Source: Acidobacteriaceae bacterium (lineage in GTDB: Bacteria > Acidobacteriota > Terriglobia > Terriglobales > Acidobacteriaceae). Taken from it: a stretch of DNA of 64,000 nt. The stretch is taken from assembly GCA_003168355.1 (NCBI GenBank), contig PMSQ01000115.1, positions 1 through 64,000 of the forward strand. Reading direction: 5' to 3'. Below, in pieces: positions 24,272-32,909 of this stretch (position 1 is its first letter; every line of letters starts with the position of its first letter). The translations under genes were made by a program, and so were the position numbers. Under the pieces are notes generated by a model. The model searched no databases, was not told the DNA's origin, and saw only the letters and a program-made list of their open reading frames with translations.

Positions 24272-24368
24272 CGGCGTCGCGGAGGCCGAGCAGACAGAGG
24301 AAGAGAACGAGTGACCAGAGGTGGTACTTCTTGAGGAAGCTGGAGACGTGATAGGTAGGAGCTGGCAT
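24147..24368 (-). CDS. Possible small membrane protein
   Basis: This 73-codon frame opposes the 3' part of the toxin gene. It starts at ATG with GGGGAG seven bases upstream. It encodes one hydrophobic helix (HLWSLVLFLCLLGLRDAASL, residues 16-35) followed by YRLRIEIDEASYSY. The composition is like a real small membrane protein. The overlap with the degenerate toxin end means only one of the two is likely to be intact. No family is recognised. Confidence 0.3.
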   Translation of the reverse strand: MPAPTYHVSSFLKKYHLWSLVLFLCLLGLRDAASLAVWSWYRLRIEIDEASYSYQTHHLENKRDYEQRASSYK

Positions 24369-24570
24369 CGCAAAACTCCCCTCTGCCTACCGTCGCTGTC
24401 GGTGGCATCGCGGAAATTTTGGTGCTTCAGCTAGGTTTGGTGCTTATACCTACGCTTTTTGGCGTGGTGCTTTCCGTGGCAGCGTCCACGGGCCCGCGAA
24501 GTCGAACGACTTAAGCGGCTCGACTCGGCCGGGTCAAAAAATTTACTCACTCAACTTACGCCCGCATTTT

Positions 24571-24604
24571 GAACAGGAGCGGGTGAACCTGTTCCTGTTT
24601 TTTT
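24571..24604 (+). terminator. Rho-independent terminator-like hairpin
   Basis: The stem gaacagg (24571-24577) pairs with cctgttc (24588-24594) around a 10-base loop and is followed by a T-rich run (24597-24604). It lies 300 bp past the toxin gene and could end that rightward transcript. Confidence 0.55.
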
Positions 24605-25066
24605 GGAGGACCCACAGTAACCTCCCGTTTGGCGAGTACGCGCGTCCGGACTTCCGTCCGGTGGCACTCGCAACCCCAACCTTCCGGTCGGGCGAGAGGC
24701 AAAGTCGCAGGTCAACTTCCAAATTTATGATCTCAAGGTGATCCGGGAGTTGTCAAACGCTAAATTGAGGAGGGTGGCCTTCGCATATTTAGCCGAAAGG
24801 TTCGGCCTGTGTTGTGGCGGGGCAGTTGCCGTCCCTCCGGGCTCGGTCCATTTTTTGGGTTATCCCCGGACTTACGTCCGGGGCTATTATATGCCGCCCC
24901 TCCGGGGCTGGGGTCGGGTGGTGGGGGGTGCGTCTTTCCCTCAGGCAACGTCGCCGCAAACTTTATTTCGGCACAGAATCCACAAACAGCGCAAGCGGGT
25001 TGCATAGGTCCTTCGTCGGGCGAAGAGCGCCCTCCTCAGGATGACAAGTCTTGTTGAGGCTGACGG
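24605..25066. repeat. Intergenic stretch with dispersed palindromes
   Basis: This stretch has no coding sequence that I can support. It contains ccggac-ttcc-gtccgg (24646-24661), ccccggacttacgtccgggg (24864-24883) with an adjacent cccctccggggc, and a ggtccttcg..ctcctcaggatgacaag block (25009-25052). The last block is shared with the elements at 28003, 29338 and 32728. These look like acidobacterial dispersed repeats. Confidence 0.6.
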
Positions 25067-27259
25067 TTAGTTTACTGCTGGGACGCCGCCGTATTTTTGC
25101 AGCCACTTCAACTCTTCCCGGACTTTGATTTTTCCGTGCCAGGGATTTTTGGCCAGGCTGTGGCCTTCGCCGGGGAAGATCAACAGCTTGTTGGGAATGC
25201 CGAGCGAATATAGCGCGTGCTCAAGCAAGTAATCTTCCAGCACGGCGACACGGATGTCGTCGGCGCCGGCGACGATGTGCGTGGGAGTGCGGACTTTATC
25301 GATTTGAAAGATGGCGGCTTCGTCGTGATAGCGCTGCTGGGTTTCCCACGGGCGTCCGCCAAGGAAATAGGCGTCGTCCATCGTCGTGTCGTCGTTGCCC
25401 CAGTTACCGATGTGCTCGACTGCACCCGCGCCTGTGACGGCGGCTTTGAAGCGCGTAGTTTGAGTGATCAGCCAGTTCGTCATGTAGCCGCCGTAGCTAT
25501 AGCCGCCGACGGTGAGATGATCGGGATCGGCGATGCCGTCTTTCACCAGAGCGTCGACGCCTTCGAGAATGTCTTTGCCGGGACGCGAGACGATTTGAGG
25601 AACGATCTGTTCGAGGAACTTGTCGCCGTATCCGGTGGAACCGCGGTAGTTGGGCTCAAAGACCAGCCAGCCGTTGGTGGCGGCGAGCGCGGCCCACTGA
25701 TACCAGTCGGCTTCAAAGTGGTTCCCATCGGCGTCGGCGGGACCGCCGTGAATGAACGTGAACATGGGTAAATTCTTCGACTCAAACTTGTCCGGTGGAT
25801 AAATCAACATGCCCTCGACCGTGGTACCGTCGTCGGCCTTCCAGCGATAGGGCTTGCCTTGAGGAAGATCGCGCTCGGTAAACAGTTTGTTGAGGGAAGT
25901 AATGGGGCGCGCCTGGTCAAGTTTGTCGGCGCTCTCGGCCAAATAGACTTCGGCGGGCTTCTGCAACGACGAGTATACGAAAGCGATTCGGGAGGAATGA
26001 GCGGCGGTCGATAAAGTTTCGTACGTGCCTTCCCAGCCCTTGAGTTTGCGCAAGGACTGGCCGGGCTGCGCGACGGAGTACATGGAGACTTCGGTTCCGA
26101 CACGCGCCGAGGCGAGCACGCTATCGGCCGCGACGGTGTAACGCTCGACCGGACCGATAAAGTCTTTACTCCACTGCTCGACCGCGCCAGTCTCGGAATC
26201 GACCCAGTAAAGGTGCGGTTGAAGATCGCGATAGGGACCGGTTACGTCGCCGACTTCGACGGAGAAAAACACATGACGATTGTCGTTCGCCCAGCGCAGG
26301 TTTTGCTCGAGTGCCTGGTTGTGGGTGAGCTGATGCGGTTGCGCGGCGAGATTGTTTGTGGCGTCGGCAGTCGCGAGCGAGAGCGCCCGCGCCACATCGA
26401 CGGCATAGATTTCAACGTCTTCGGTTTTTTCTTGCCGCTGGTTGGTGGCATTTGACATGAAGGCGAGTTTACTGCCGTCGGGCGAAGTAACCATGTCCTC
26501 TACGCGCAACGGCGAAGTCGCGATAGCACGCGCTCCGGGGTTGAGGTCGGATTCCTTTTCGGCTTCGGATTCTTCTTTCGTGCCTTCGGCAGCGTGATGG
26601 GCAAGAGCGTCAGCCAGGTCGAGAGCAAAGATGGTATCGCCGCGCTCGGCGGTGCGGTACTGCACCACATCTTTCCATTGCTTTCTGTAGTCGTCCTTCT
26701 GGGCTTTGGTCCACGGGTTGCGCGTGGCAAAGTAGAGAGTGCGCGAGTCTGCGGACCACGAAAAGGTATGGACTTCCTCTTGACCTTGAGTCAGCGCAAT
26801 CGCCTCGCCGCCCGCGGGAGAAATCACATAGATCTGGCTGACTTCTCCCTTATCGTCTTTGTCTTTGTCTTTTTTGTCTTCGTCGTCGCTGGAATCGGAG
26901 TCCTTTTCCGAAGCAGGCTTACGCTCGGAGAGGAATGCGATCCAGCGGCCGTCGGGCGACCACTTGGGCCCGGTATCGTGACCGGATTGTGTGAGCTGAA
27001 TCAGCATGGGCTCAATCTGGAATCCGCCTTTGCCGTCGTCGCGGTATAGCCAGAGATCGGTGCGGAAAATTTGCTGATCCCAGTCGGCACGCTCGGTGCC
27101 GATCACGACGGAGTTGCCATCGGGAGAAATGGCCACACTGGAGTAGCTCACCGAGTTGAAGAATTCGTCAAGCGTGAGCGTGGGTTTACCGTCGGCAAAG
27201 GCCAGCAACGCGGAGCCGAAAATTGCCGCCAACAACAAAAGCTGCTTGGAGATTTTCAT
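25067..27259 (-). CDS. S9 family prolyl oligopeptidase-like serine peptidase, secreted
   Basis: This 730-residue protein has an N-terminal signal peptide (KQLLLLAAIFGSALLAFA). A beta-propeller domain with WD40/TolB-like repeats follows (SPDGNSVVI, SPDGRWIAFLSER, SADSRTLYFATR). The C-terminal alpha/beta-hydrolase domain has catalytic Ser in GGYSYGGYMT (about 586), Asp in AGADDIRV (about 665) and His in GEGHSLAKN (about 697). It should cleave oligopeptides in the periplasm. Lys/Asp/Glu-rich insertions interrupt the propeller (about 125-140 and 225-240). The RBS AAGGG precedes the ATG. It is probably monocistronic. Confidence 0.95.
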   Translation of the reverse strand: MKISKQLLLLAAIFGSALLAFADGKPTLTLDEFFNSVSYSSVAISPDGNSVVIGTERADWDQQIFRTDLWLYRDDGKGGFQIEPMLIQLTQSGHDTGPKWSPDGRWIAFLSERKPASEKDSDSSDDEDKKDKDKDDKGEVSQIYVISPAGGEAIALTQGQEEVHTFSWSADSRTLYFATRNPWTKAQKDDYRKQWKDVVQYRTAERGDTIFALDLADALAHHAAEGTKEESEAEKESDLNPGARAIATSPLRVEDMVTSPDGSKLAFMSNATNQRQEKTEDVEIYAVDVARALSLATADATNNLAAQPHQLTHNQALEQNLRWANDNRHVFFSVEVGDVTGPYRDLQPHLYWVDSETGAVEQWSKDFIGPVERYTVAADSVLASARVGTEVSMYSVAQPGQSLRKLKGWEGTYETLSTAAHSSRIAFVYSSLQKPAEVYLAESADKLDQARPITSLNKLFTERDLPQGKPYRWKADDGTTVEGMLIYPPDKFESKNLPMFTFIHGGPADADGNHFEADWYQWAALAATNGWLVFEPNYRGSTGYGDKFLEQIVPQIVSRPGKDILEGVDALVKDGIADPDHLTVGGYSYGGYMTNWLITQTTRFKAAVTGAGAVEHIGNWGNDDTTMDDAYFLGGRPWETQQRYHDEAAIFQIDKVRTPTHIVAGADDIRVAVLEDYLLEHALYSLGIPNKLLIFPGEGHSLAKNPWHGKIKVREELKWLQKYGGVPAVN

Positions 27260-27377
27260 AGGGGCCCTTGGCAGGAAGTAGGGTTATACAACGCTGGGTT
27301 TATCATAAGCAACTTCCAAAATCTTCAGTTGACTTCAGGTCAAGGCCGAACGCGGATGCCAGTCGGCACTGGCCAAC

Positions 27378-27980
27378 TTACGGCGCGGGGTCAGCGTTCT
27401 TTAGAGCTTCATCGAGAGGTTGGCCCGGATGGGCAGCGCCTTCCACCAGGCGCCACCCGTCGTCATAGCAGCGAAAGCTTGCGGTAGACCGGTACTGCGC
27501 GCCGCGGGGGTAGACGGCCGCACCGACCTCGTTCAACGGAATCCATCGCCAGAAAAATTCGACAGTGGCAACGTTCCCCTGCTTGGCGATGCCGGTAACA
27601 GCAACCAGCTCTCTTCTCGCGGCGGGGATGCTGAAGGATTGTTTCTCTGCATCGCCGGGAGCGATAAGACTCTGAAACGTATCCACACCTGAGGGCGTGA
27701 GCGTGATATCCCAGCAAGGCGGCGGGGCTAGAACTGGGGGGCAGGAGACGTTTGTGCCGGAAATCCAACCGCGATGCTGCAGCGCAAGCTGGTCAGGCGA
27801 GACGTAGTCCTTGTTCGAGACAACGCCTGTATGTAGCTCAAACTGTTGCGCAGTACGGAAAGTGGAAGATCGCGCAATCAGATCGGCGGCAAGACGGCGA
27901 GTGAGAAAGTCGCGGGGAGAACAGGAGGAGAGAAGGATCGCGCACATGATGCAGGGAACGAGGATGGATGGTTTCCGCAT
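27378..27980 (-). CDS. Putative lipoprotein
   Basis: This 200-residue protein has a lipoprotein signal peptide ending in the lipobox LLSSC (Cys20), so it is predicted to be lipid-anchored in the envelope. The mature part has two Cys pairs (SCPPVLAPPPC among them) and a C-terminal module, ..STASFRCYDDGWRLVEG, that resembles small NTF2/DUF-like domains in shape only. I recognise no function. It lies 118 bp upstream of the S9 peptidase in the same direction. Confidence 0.8.
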   Translation of the reverse strand: MRKPSILVPCIMCAILLSSCSPRDFLTRRLAADLIARSSTFRTAQQFELHTGVVSNKDYVSPDQLALQHRGWISGTNVSCPPVLAPPPCWDITLTPSGVDTFQSLIAPGDAEKQSFSIPAARRELVAVTGIAKQGNVATVEFFWRWIPLNEVGAAVYPRGAQYRSTASFRCYDDGWRLVEGAAHPGQPLDEALKNADPAP

Positions 27981-28002
27981 GAATGGATAGGTAATTCATT
28001 AA

Positions 28003-28105
28003 GGAGGCGAGCCGAACGCGCGATTATTGCATCGCAAAAAACGCGACGCAACGCGCGGCTCGCCCAGATCCTTCGCTGCGCAAAGAACGCTTGCTCAGGA
28101 TGACA
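28003..28105. repeat. Dispersed repeat copy
   Basis: This copy shares ggcgagcc-aacgcgcgattattgc..acgcg..gcgcggctcgcccaga with the MITE-like element at 1975-2119. It then runs into ccttcgctgcgcaaagaacg..ctcaggatgac. Its terminal inverted repeats are not preserved, so it is probably an older or recombined copy. Confidence 0.7.
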
Positions 28106-28108
28106 TTC

Positions 28109-29242
28109 TTACCGGATTGTAACGAAAAGCGCGTTCTTGCGCGGCAAGAAAGGACGGGAGGCGATCTGAGGTTCGAAGCGAGTGGACCAGCGGCCGGGGA
28201 TTGCGGTCGCGCACTTGGGACAGCGGCCATCGGCGGTGAGCCGGTAGTTCTTGATCAGATAGCCGTAGCGCTCGATCAGAGTTTCGCTGCACTTTGGGCA
28301 GCGCGTGTCTTCCCATGGGCCGACCATGCCGGGAAGATTGCCGGCGTAGATGTAGCGAAGCCCAGAGTGGCGGCCGATTTCGACGGCGCGTAGCAGGTCT
28401 TCGGGGCGCGTATCGCGCGCTACATCGTTTTGCATTTTGTAATCGCCGTGGAAGGCAGTGACGTGCCAGGGAATGTCGGGCGAGATGCCGGCCAGGAATT
28501 CGGTGAGGCGACGCAATTCGTCGGGAGAGTCGTTGAAGCCGGGGATGAGTAGCGTGACGATCTCGAGCCACAGGCCCATCTCGTGGATACGGCGAATGCT
28601 GTCGAGGATGGGACCGATTCGGCCGCCGAGTTCGTGATAGTGGCGATCGTCAAAGCTTTTGAGATCGACTTTATACAGATCGAGCCAGGGACGCAGGTAT
28701 TCGAGAACCTGAGGAGTGCCGTTGCCATTGGAAACGAAGCCGGTAATAAGTCCAGCAGCTTTTGCTTCCTTGAAGACAGCGACCGCCCACTCGCTGGTGA
28801 TCAGAGGCTCGTTATAAGTGCTGACCAGAATCTTCGCGCCCTGGGTGAGCGCATCGCGCACCAGAAGTTCCGGTGAAGCCGGCAGCGGAGGCGAGACGGC
28901 GCTGGGATCGCGCAGAGCCTGTGACGTCACCCAATTCTGACAATAAGCACAGTGCAGATCGCAGCCCAGCATGCCAAAACTATAGGCGAGAGCGCCGGGG
29001 TGCGCGTGAAAAAATGGCTTCTTCTCGACGGGATCGCATTGGGTTCCGGCAGTGTATCCCCAGGGAACATAGAGCGTGCCGCCACGGTTGTAGCGAACTT
29101 TGCACACTCCCGGCTGTCCTTCAGGAATCGGGCAGCAGTGTCCGCAAGCGAAGCAGCGCACACGATCGTTTTCAAGCTTCTCGTAGAGACCGGCATCGGC
29201 CTCGCGAACTCGCTCGTCGAGAACACTGCGGAGGGTGGGCAC
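28109..29242 (-). CDS. amrS: AmrS-type radical SAM enzyme (AmmeMemoRadiSam system)
   Basis: This 377-residue radical SAM protein has the 4Fe-4S motif in MLGCDLHCAYCQNW (Cys94, Cys98, Cys101). An N-terminal Cys-rich segment (CFACGHCC, ..GVC) precedes it. C-terminal zinc-ribbon-like CPKC pairs (near 317 and 342) follow, as in family members. It carries LIPGFNDSPDEL and WHVTAFHGDYKM, typical of this family. It uses S-adenosylmethionine to generate a radical; the physiological substrate is unknown. The usual partners (Memo-like and AMMECR1-like proteins) are not seen nearby. GTG start, with AGAGG upstream. Confidence 0.92.
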   Translation of the reverse strand: MPTLRSVLDERVREADAGLYEKLENDRVRCFACGHCCPIPEGQPGVCKVRYNRGGTLYVPWGYTAGTQCDPVEKKPFFHAHPGALAYSFGMLGCDLHCAYCQNWVTSQALRDPSAVSPPLPASPELLVRDALTQGAKILVSTYNEPLITSEWAVAVFKEAKAAGLITGFVSNGNGTPQVLEYLRPWLDLYKVDLKSFDDRHYHELGGRIGPILDSIRRIHEMGLWLEIVTLLIPGFNDSPDELRRLTEFLAGISPDIPWHVTAFHGDYKMQNDVARDTRPEDLLRAVEIGRHSGLRYIYAGNLPGMVGPWEDTRCPKCSETLIERYGYLIKNYRLTADGRCPKCATAIPGRWSTRFEPQIASRPFLPRKNALFVTIR

Positions 29243-29337
29243 GGGAACCTCTGATCTATTTTAGCGCTGGGAGTGGAGAAACCAAAAACGCGGACAGTAA
29301 TACAAACGCCTTGCGGAGTCAATGCTGGCGCACGCAA

Positions 29338-29396
29338 GCATGGGTCCCCTTCGGCTTCGCTCAGGGCAGGCTTTCGCTTCGCGAAGGATGACAAAT
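29338..29396. repeat. Short dispersed repeat (cttcgc..gaaggatgacaaa)
   Basis: The stretch catgggtccccttcgg, followed by cttcgcttcgcgaaggatgacaaat, matches the core of the elements at 25009-25052 and 32728-32870. It contains a small hairpin, cttcgcttcgcgaag. Confidence 0.5.
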
Positions 29397-29408
29397 TAAT
29401 CAGACGAT

Positions 29409-31052
29409 TTAGCGGGCGGGCGAGGGTTTGGCGCGCGGCTCGTGCTGCTGGTACCACATCTCAGCTTCCTGTTCGATCGTTGCGGCCTGGGAGCGCGTCA
29501 TACCGGAAGCCAGGACTTTCGCGAGATCCTTGCTGCCCTCCTCGCCACCAGCGCGGGCCAGGACGGCCCAGAAGTAGGCTCGGTTGGGGTCTTTGGGCAC
29601 TCCATGACCGCCCCAGCACAGTAGGCCCAACTTGTATTGGGCAGGCACGCTGCCATGCTCGGCCGCTTTGGTAAACCAACGGGCGGCCTCGGTCTCGTCC
29701 GGTCTGATTGACTTTTTTTCATCGCCTTGAGCGTAGAGGAGGCCCAGGGCATTTTCGGCCGCAGGGTTGCCTAGCCGCGCGAGCTCCCGCAGTTGTTCGG
29801 GGTTCGCGGAATCAACGGACGCATTCAGGGGGGCGGGTTTCGACGCCTCCGGGGGTCGCGACGAAGCCAGCACCGTCTGTTCCCCGTTGCGGTCGCGGGC
29901 TTGAAGCTTTTCCTGAATCGACGGAGCAAGGATGTAACCGAGCGCCAGCGCGATGGCGGGGACGGAAGCGATGAGGAGGAAGAGATGAACGCGAGGCAGG
30001 CGAATACCGCCGACCTTGTCCCCATCACCGGACGCATCATTCTTGTCCGTCTCCGCTTCGGGGATGGAAGCAAACAGAACGCTACCAGGCGCCGGAGTAA
30101 AAGGCTTGGGAGCAGGCGGAGGCGGGGACGGATCCTGAGCCTGGGCGACGCGATTGACTGCGGCTAAAATCGTCTCCGCGAAACGCAGCAGCACAACGCT
30201 GTCGTTCTCCCCGAAAGCGCCGGGTTGTGCGGAAAACACCTCGAGCAGCCCAATCACTGTTTCGCCCAGGCGTACCGGAGCGGCAAGCATGGAACGAAGG
30301 CCAAGAGCGCGACAACTTTGGCTATCCACGCGCGCGTCGGTCTCGGCGTCATCGCAACGCAATATTCTCCCGGTGCGCACGCATTCCCCGGAAAAGCCTG
30401 AGCCCACCTGCAAACTCGCGCCCACCGGCGGCGCGCTCGGGCCGGCGCTGGCGCGGCAGATCATGACGCCGGCATCCTTTCCGACAAGCGCAATGGCTGC
30501 GCCGGACGCCCGCAGCAGGGACTGCGAGCGGGAAGCTATCAAAGAAAGAACCGCCTCAATATCCGCTCCAAGGGACTCAGCTTCTCTCTGCACCGCAGAG
30601 GCGGCGGTAAGCACGTCAGTATAGTCCTGACGGAGTGAGGAGTTTTCCGCATTGGACGAAACCGTATTGGCAGCCGCGGCATTGGCAGATGCAGCCATGG
30701 CATTGAGGAAGAGCCACTCCCGCAGGCGACGCGAAACAGACTCTGTCAGGTTGGGGAGACCGAAGCCGACGCGTCCGTCCGAGTCGGACCAAACTACTTG
30801 AGCGCTAACGAAAATCTGTTCTCCGGCTTCGGCCAGGTCCAGGCATAACTCCGCTGGCCGGTTGACTTCCATCGGCGTCGAGCACTGCACGGCCACGCCG
30901 ATCTCGCTGATGTCAAGGATCTCGTGCAGATCAAGCATTACACCCTGAGACGCGCCGCTAAAACTGGCGTAAGCGGGCACATGCACTTTGTGGCGCACGC
31001 GACGACGACGGTTCGGGAGAGCAGGTCGTGACGGCTGAACGATGGCGGCCAT
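29409..31052 (-). CDS. PilZ - GAF - transmembrane - Sel1 repeat protein
   Basis: This 547-residue protein has an N-terminal PilZ domain (about 14-115) with the RxxxR-like RRRRVRHK and the D-x-S-x-x-G box (DISEIG, 47-52). Both c-di-GMP-binding elements are therefore present. A GAF domain follows (about 165-300), homologous to those at 20190 and 31345. A membrane span lies near 357-378 (VHLFLLIASVPAIALALGYI). Extracytoplasmic Sel1-like repeats come last (ENALGLLYAQG, AARWFTKAAEHG, AQYKLGLLCWGGHG). It probably relays c-di-GMP and a small-ligand signal to an envelope complex. The output is inferred. Confidence 0.9.
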   Translation of the reverse strand: MAAIVQPSRPALPNRRRRVRHKVHVPAYASFSGASQGVMLDLHEILDISEIGVAVQCSTPMEVNRPAELCLDLAEAGEQIFVSAQVVWSDSDGRVGFGLPNLTESVSRRLREWLFLNAMAASANAAAANTVSSNAENSSLRQDYTDVLTAASAVQREAESLGADIEAVLSLIASRSQSLLRASGAAIALVGKDAGVMICRASAGPSAPPVGASLQVGSGFSGECVRTGRILRCDDAETDARVDSQSCRALGLRSMLAAPVRLGETVIGLLEVFSAQPGAFGENDSVVLLRFAETILAAVNRVAQAQDPSPPPPAPKPFTPAPGSVLFASIPEAETDKNDASGDGDKVGGIRLPRVHLFLLIASVPAIALALGYILAPSIQEKLQARDRNGEQTVLASSRPPEASKPAPLNASVDSANPEQLRELARLGNPAAENALGLLYAQGDEKKSIRPDETEAARWFTKAAEHGSVPAQYKLGLLCWGGHGVPKDPNRAYFWAVLARAGGEEGSKDLAKVLASGMTRSQAATIEQEAEMWYQQHEPRAKPSPAR

Positions 31053-31344
31053 GCGGAAGGGACCAGAGCCTTGTGATACATATTAACCCGAGATTGTGGA
31101 AAAGTAGCAGGAAGAAAATTCGTTAGGGCAGGTTCGTTCCAAATTGATGAGAACAAAGCTCATTTGTGCTATCGCCTGTGGCTGAAGTGCACTGCAAGGA
31201 TCGACCAGCGGCGCCCTCCAGCGACGTTTTCGTACAACCCACGAGACAGAACGTGAGTCTAAAGTTTCGCCACCACTCGGAAGAACCGTTGAATCCCAAT
31301 GGTTACCGGGCCTACTAAGCGACTCTCGTCTCTGAAGGCTGGAG

Positions 31345-32214
31345 TTATTTCATGGCAAGCCGTGACTGGTGCAGGCTAGAGATGCGAGAGATGGCTGCGA
31401 CCATCATGCTGGAGAGTAACTGCATCGTGGCTACGTCGCGCTCGTCGAACGCGCTGGGAGAAGAAGACAGCACTTCGAATACACCCAGCGTCCGGCGATA
31501 GTACCGTAGCGGAGAGACCAGGATAGAGCGGACGCCCAGGCGGCGGCAACTGGCGAGATCTACTCGCGGGTTGCGCTCGGCATCGTGGCACAGCATGACT
31601 TCTCCGGTGCGTACAGCCTCGGCTGAGATGCCGGCATCCGTTTGCAAGCGAACTCCGAGGTCGGGAGCGGTGCGGCCGGCGCGGGCGCGGCAGACGATCT
31701 CATCGCCCGCGCGCAGGGCAATCGCGGCCCCGGTGGCGCCGGTGAGATGTTGAGCGCGCTCTGTGATCGCGCTGATGGCCGGTTCAAGATCTAATTCCGA
31801 CGCGTGAATATCGACTTCTTCTCCCGCATGCACGGCGCGAAAGCCGGAGACTGGATGAGCAGCATTGGCGACGCGAAGCTGGCTGCGAAGAGCAGTCGAG
31901 GGCACGCGAGCGTGATAGTCGGCAACCTCCAGAACTCCCTTGCTTAGGATCTGAGGGTCGGGAACCGTGCGCAGCAAGTCACGCACAAGACTATCGAGTT
32001 CGGAATCGGTAATCAGATGAGCCGTCTGCTGGTTGCGCAGAGTTCCGCCCAGAACCCGGGAGAGGCTGAGCAGCGACGTATTGCCGCACGCTAGGCAATG
32101 AGGCCGGCTATTGGTGCTGATCAATTCGCACTGAATGCAAAAGGTGGCGGACTGAAGCGGAACGAAATGAACGTCCTTAAAAGTAGTGCCGTAAACGGTC
32201 TTACCAAAACTCAT
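31345..32214 (-). CDS. Zinc-ribbon GAF domain protein
   Basis: This 289-residue protein has a four-Cys zinc ribbon at 26-43 (CIQC..CLAC). A linker is followed by a GAF domain at about 145-285, with ATGAAIALRAGDEIVCRA, ..VRTGEVMLCHDAE and RSILVSPLRYYRRTLGVFEV. It has no catalytic or DNA-binding output domain and no membrane span, so it may sense a ligand and act through protein contacts. The GAF core is closely similar to that of the PilZ protein immediately downstream, which suggests duplication. The two run leftward with a 290-bp gap. Confidence 0.85.
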   Translation of the reverse strand: MSFGKTVYGTTFKDVHFVPLQSATFCIQCELISTNSRPHCLACGNTSLLSLSRVLGGTLRNQQTAHLITDSELDSLVRDLLRTVPDPQILSKGVLEVADYHARVPSTALRSQLRVANAAHPVSGFRAVHAGEEVDIHASELDLEPAISAITERAQHLTGATGAAIALRAGDEIVCRARAGRTAPDLGVRLQTDAGISAEAVRTGEVMLCHDAERNPRVDLASCRRLGVRSILVSPLRYYRRTLGVFEVLSSSPSAFDERDVATMQLLSSMMVAAISRISSLHQSRLAMK

Positions 32215-32439
32215 TGCGTATCCTCACCAAAACTTGCGCAACCTAAGGTAAATAGGGACCGCAGGATGAAGAAGTAGCCGCACTGGTTCGTCTTGTGGAA
32301 AACGGTGGCCATTTTCGAAGGAACGGTGTTCGAAGCCCGATTTTTTGCGCGGTATGCAAGAATTTGCAATCGCAACTCATTGGAGCATAACGCTGATCGC
32401 CGTGAGCGTGCGGGGAGGCGGATTTTTCTCTTTGGGCTC

Positions 32440-32468
32440 TTGATTTGGGAGGAGCGCTGGCCTAGACT
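32440..32468 (+). promoter_or_regulatory. Predicted sigma-70 type promoter of pqqA
   Basis: TTGATT (32440-32445) and TAGACT (32463-32468) are separated by 17 bp, giving a transcript start near 32475 and a leader of about 38 nt before the pqqA ATG. Confidence 0.5.
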
Positions 32469-32513
32469 TAGAGGATGTTCGAGGCAGCAAATGCCTTGAT
32501 ACTGGGGGAAATC

Positions 32514-32591
32514 ATGCAGTGGACAGCACCCGCTTTTGAAGAAGTTTGCTTGAATTGCGAAATCAATTCTTACGCCAGCGCCAAGCTTTAA
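32514..32591 (+). CDS. pqqA: PqqA precursor peptide of pyrroloquinoline quinone
   Basis: This 25-residue peptide starts MQWTAPAFEEV and ends with CEINSYASAKL. It carries the E-x3-Y pair (Glu16, Tyr20) that the radical SAM enzyme PqqE cross-links on the way to PQQ. The length, the N-terminal W-T-x-P-x-FEE and the EINSYA core all match known PqqA peptides. ATG is preceded by GGGGGA at a good distance and by a promoter-like pair. It is the only pqq gene in the window; pqqB, C, D and E must lie elsewhere or be absent. The remainder of the 32215-32909 gap holds only a MITE-like element. Confidence 0.85.
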   Translation: MQWTAPAFEEVCLNCEINSYASAKL

Positions 32592-32727
32592 CCGTCAGCC
32601 CTCCCTAATCTCTTCTTCCCTAGGCCACACGCGGGCACGTGTGTGCTTCATCGATTTTCTCCCGGTACAGCCATACTCTGCAATCTCCAGGCAACGATCT
32701 TCTCAGAAGTTCCACAATAGCAGTCAC

Positions 32728-32870
32728 TTTGTCATCCTGAGGAAGTGGCGTCGCTCGCGAAGCGAGAGACTCCCGACGAAGGATCCGTGCACTCTGCCGA
32801 CGCCACTGGTGCTGCCAGCTAGTACATGGGTCCTTCGGCCCGCAAAGAGCGCGGTCCTCAGGATGACAAA
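32728..32870. mobile_element. MITE-like element with 16-bp inverted ends
   Basis: The ends tttgtcatcctgagga (32728-32743) and tcctcaggatgacaaa (32855-32870) are perfect reverse complements. The 143-bp interior is non-coding and contains hairpin-forming cgctcgcgaagcgag. It sits 140 bp after pqqA and 40 bp from the next gene. No clear target duplication is seen. Confidence 0.75.
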
Positions 32871-32909
32871 CTGTAAGGTGACGCTCCCGTACGGCTATGG
32901 AAAGGCGCT

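Noticed and set aside
32293-32499. 68-codon plus-strand open frame before pqqA
   Set aside because: Composition is random-like, it lacks an RBS, and the pqqA promoter lies inside it.
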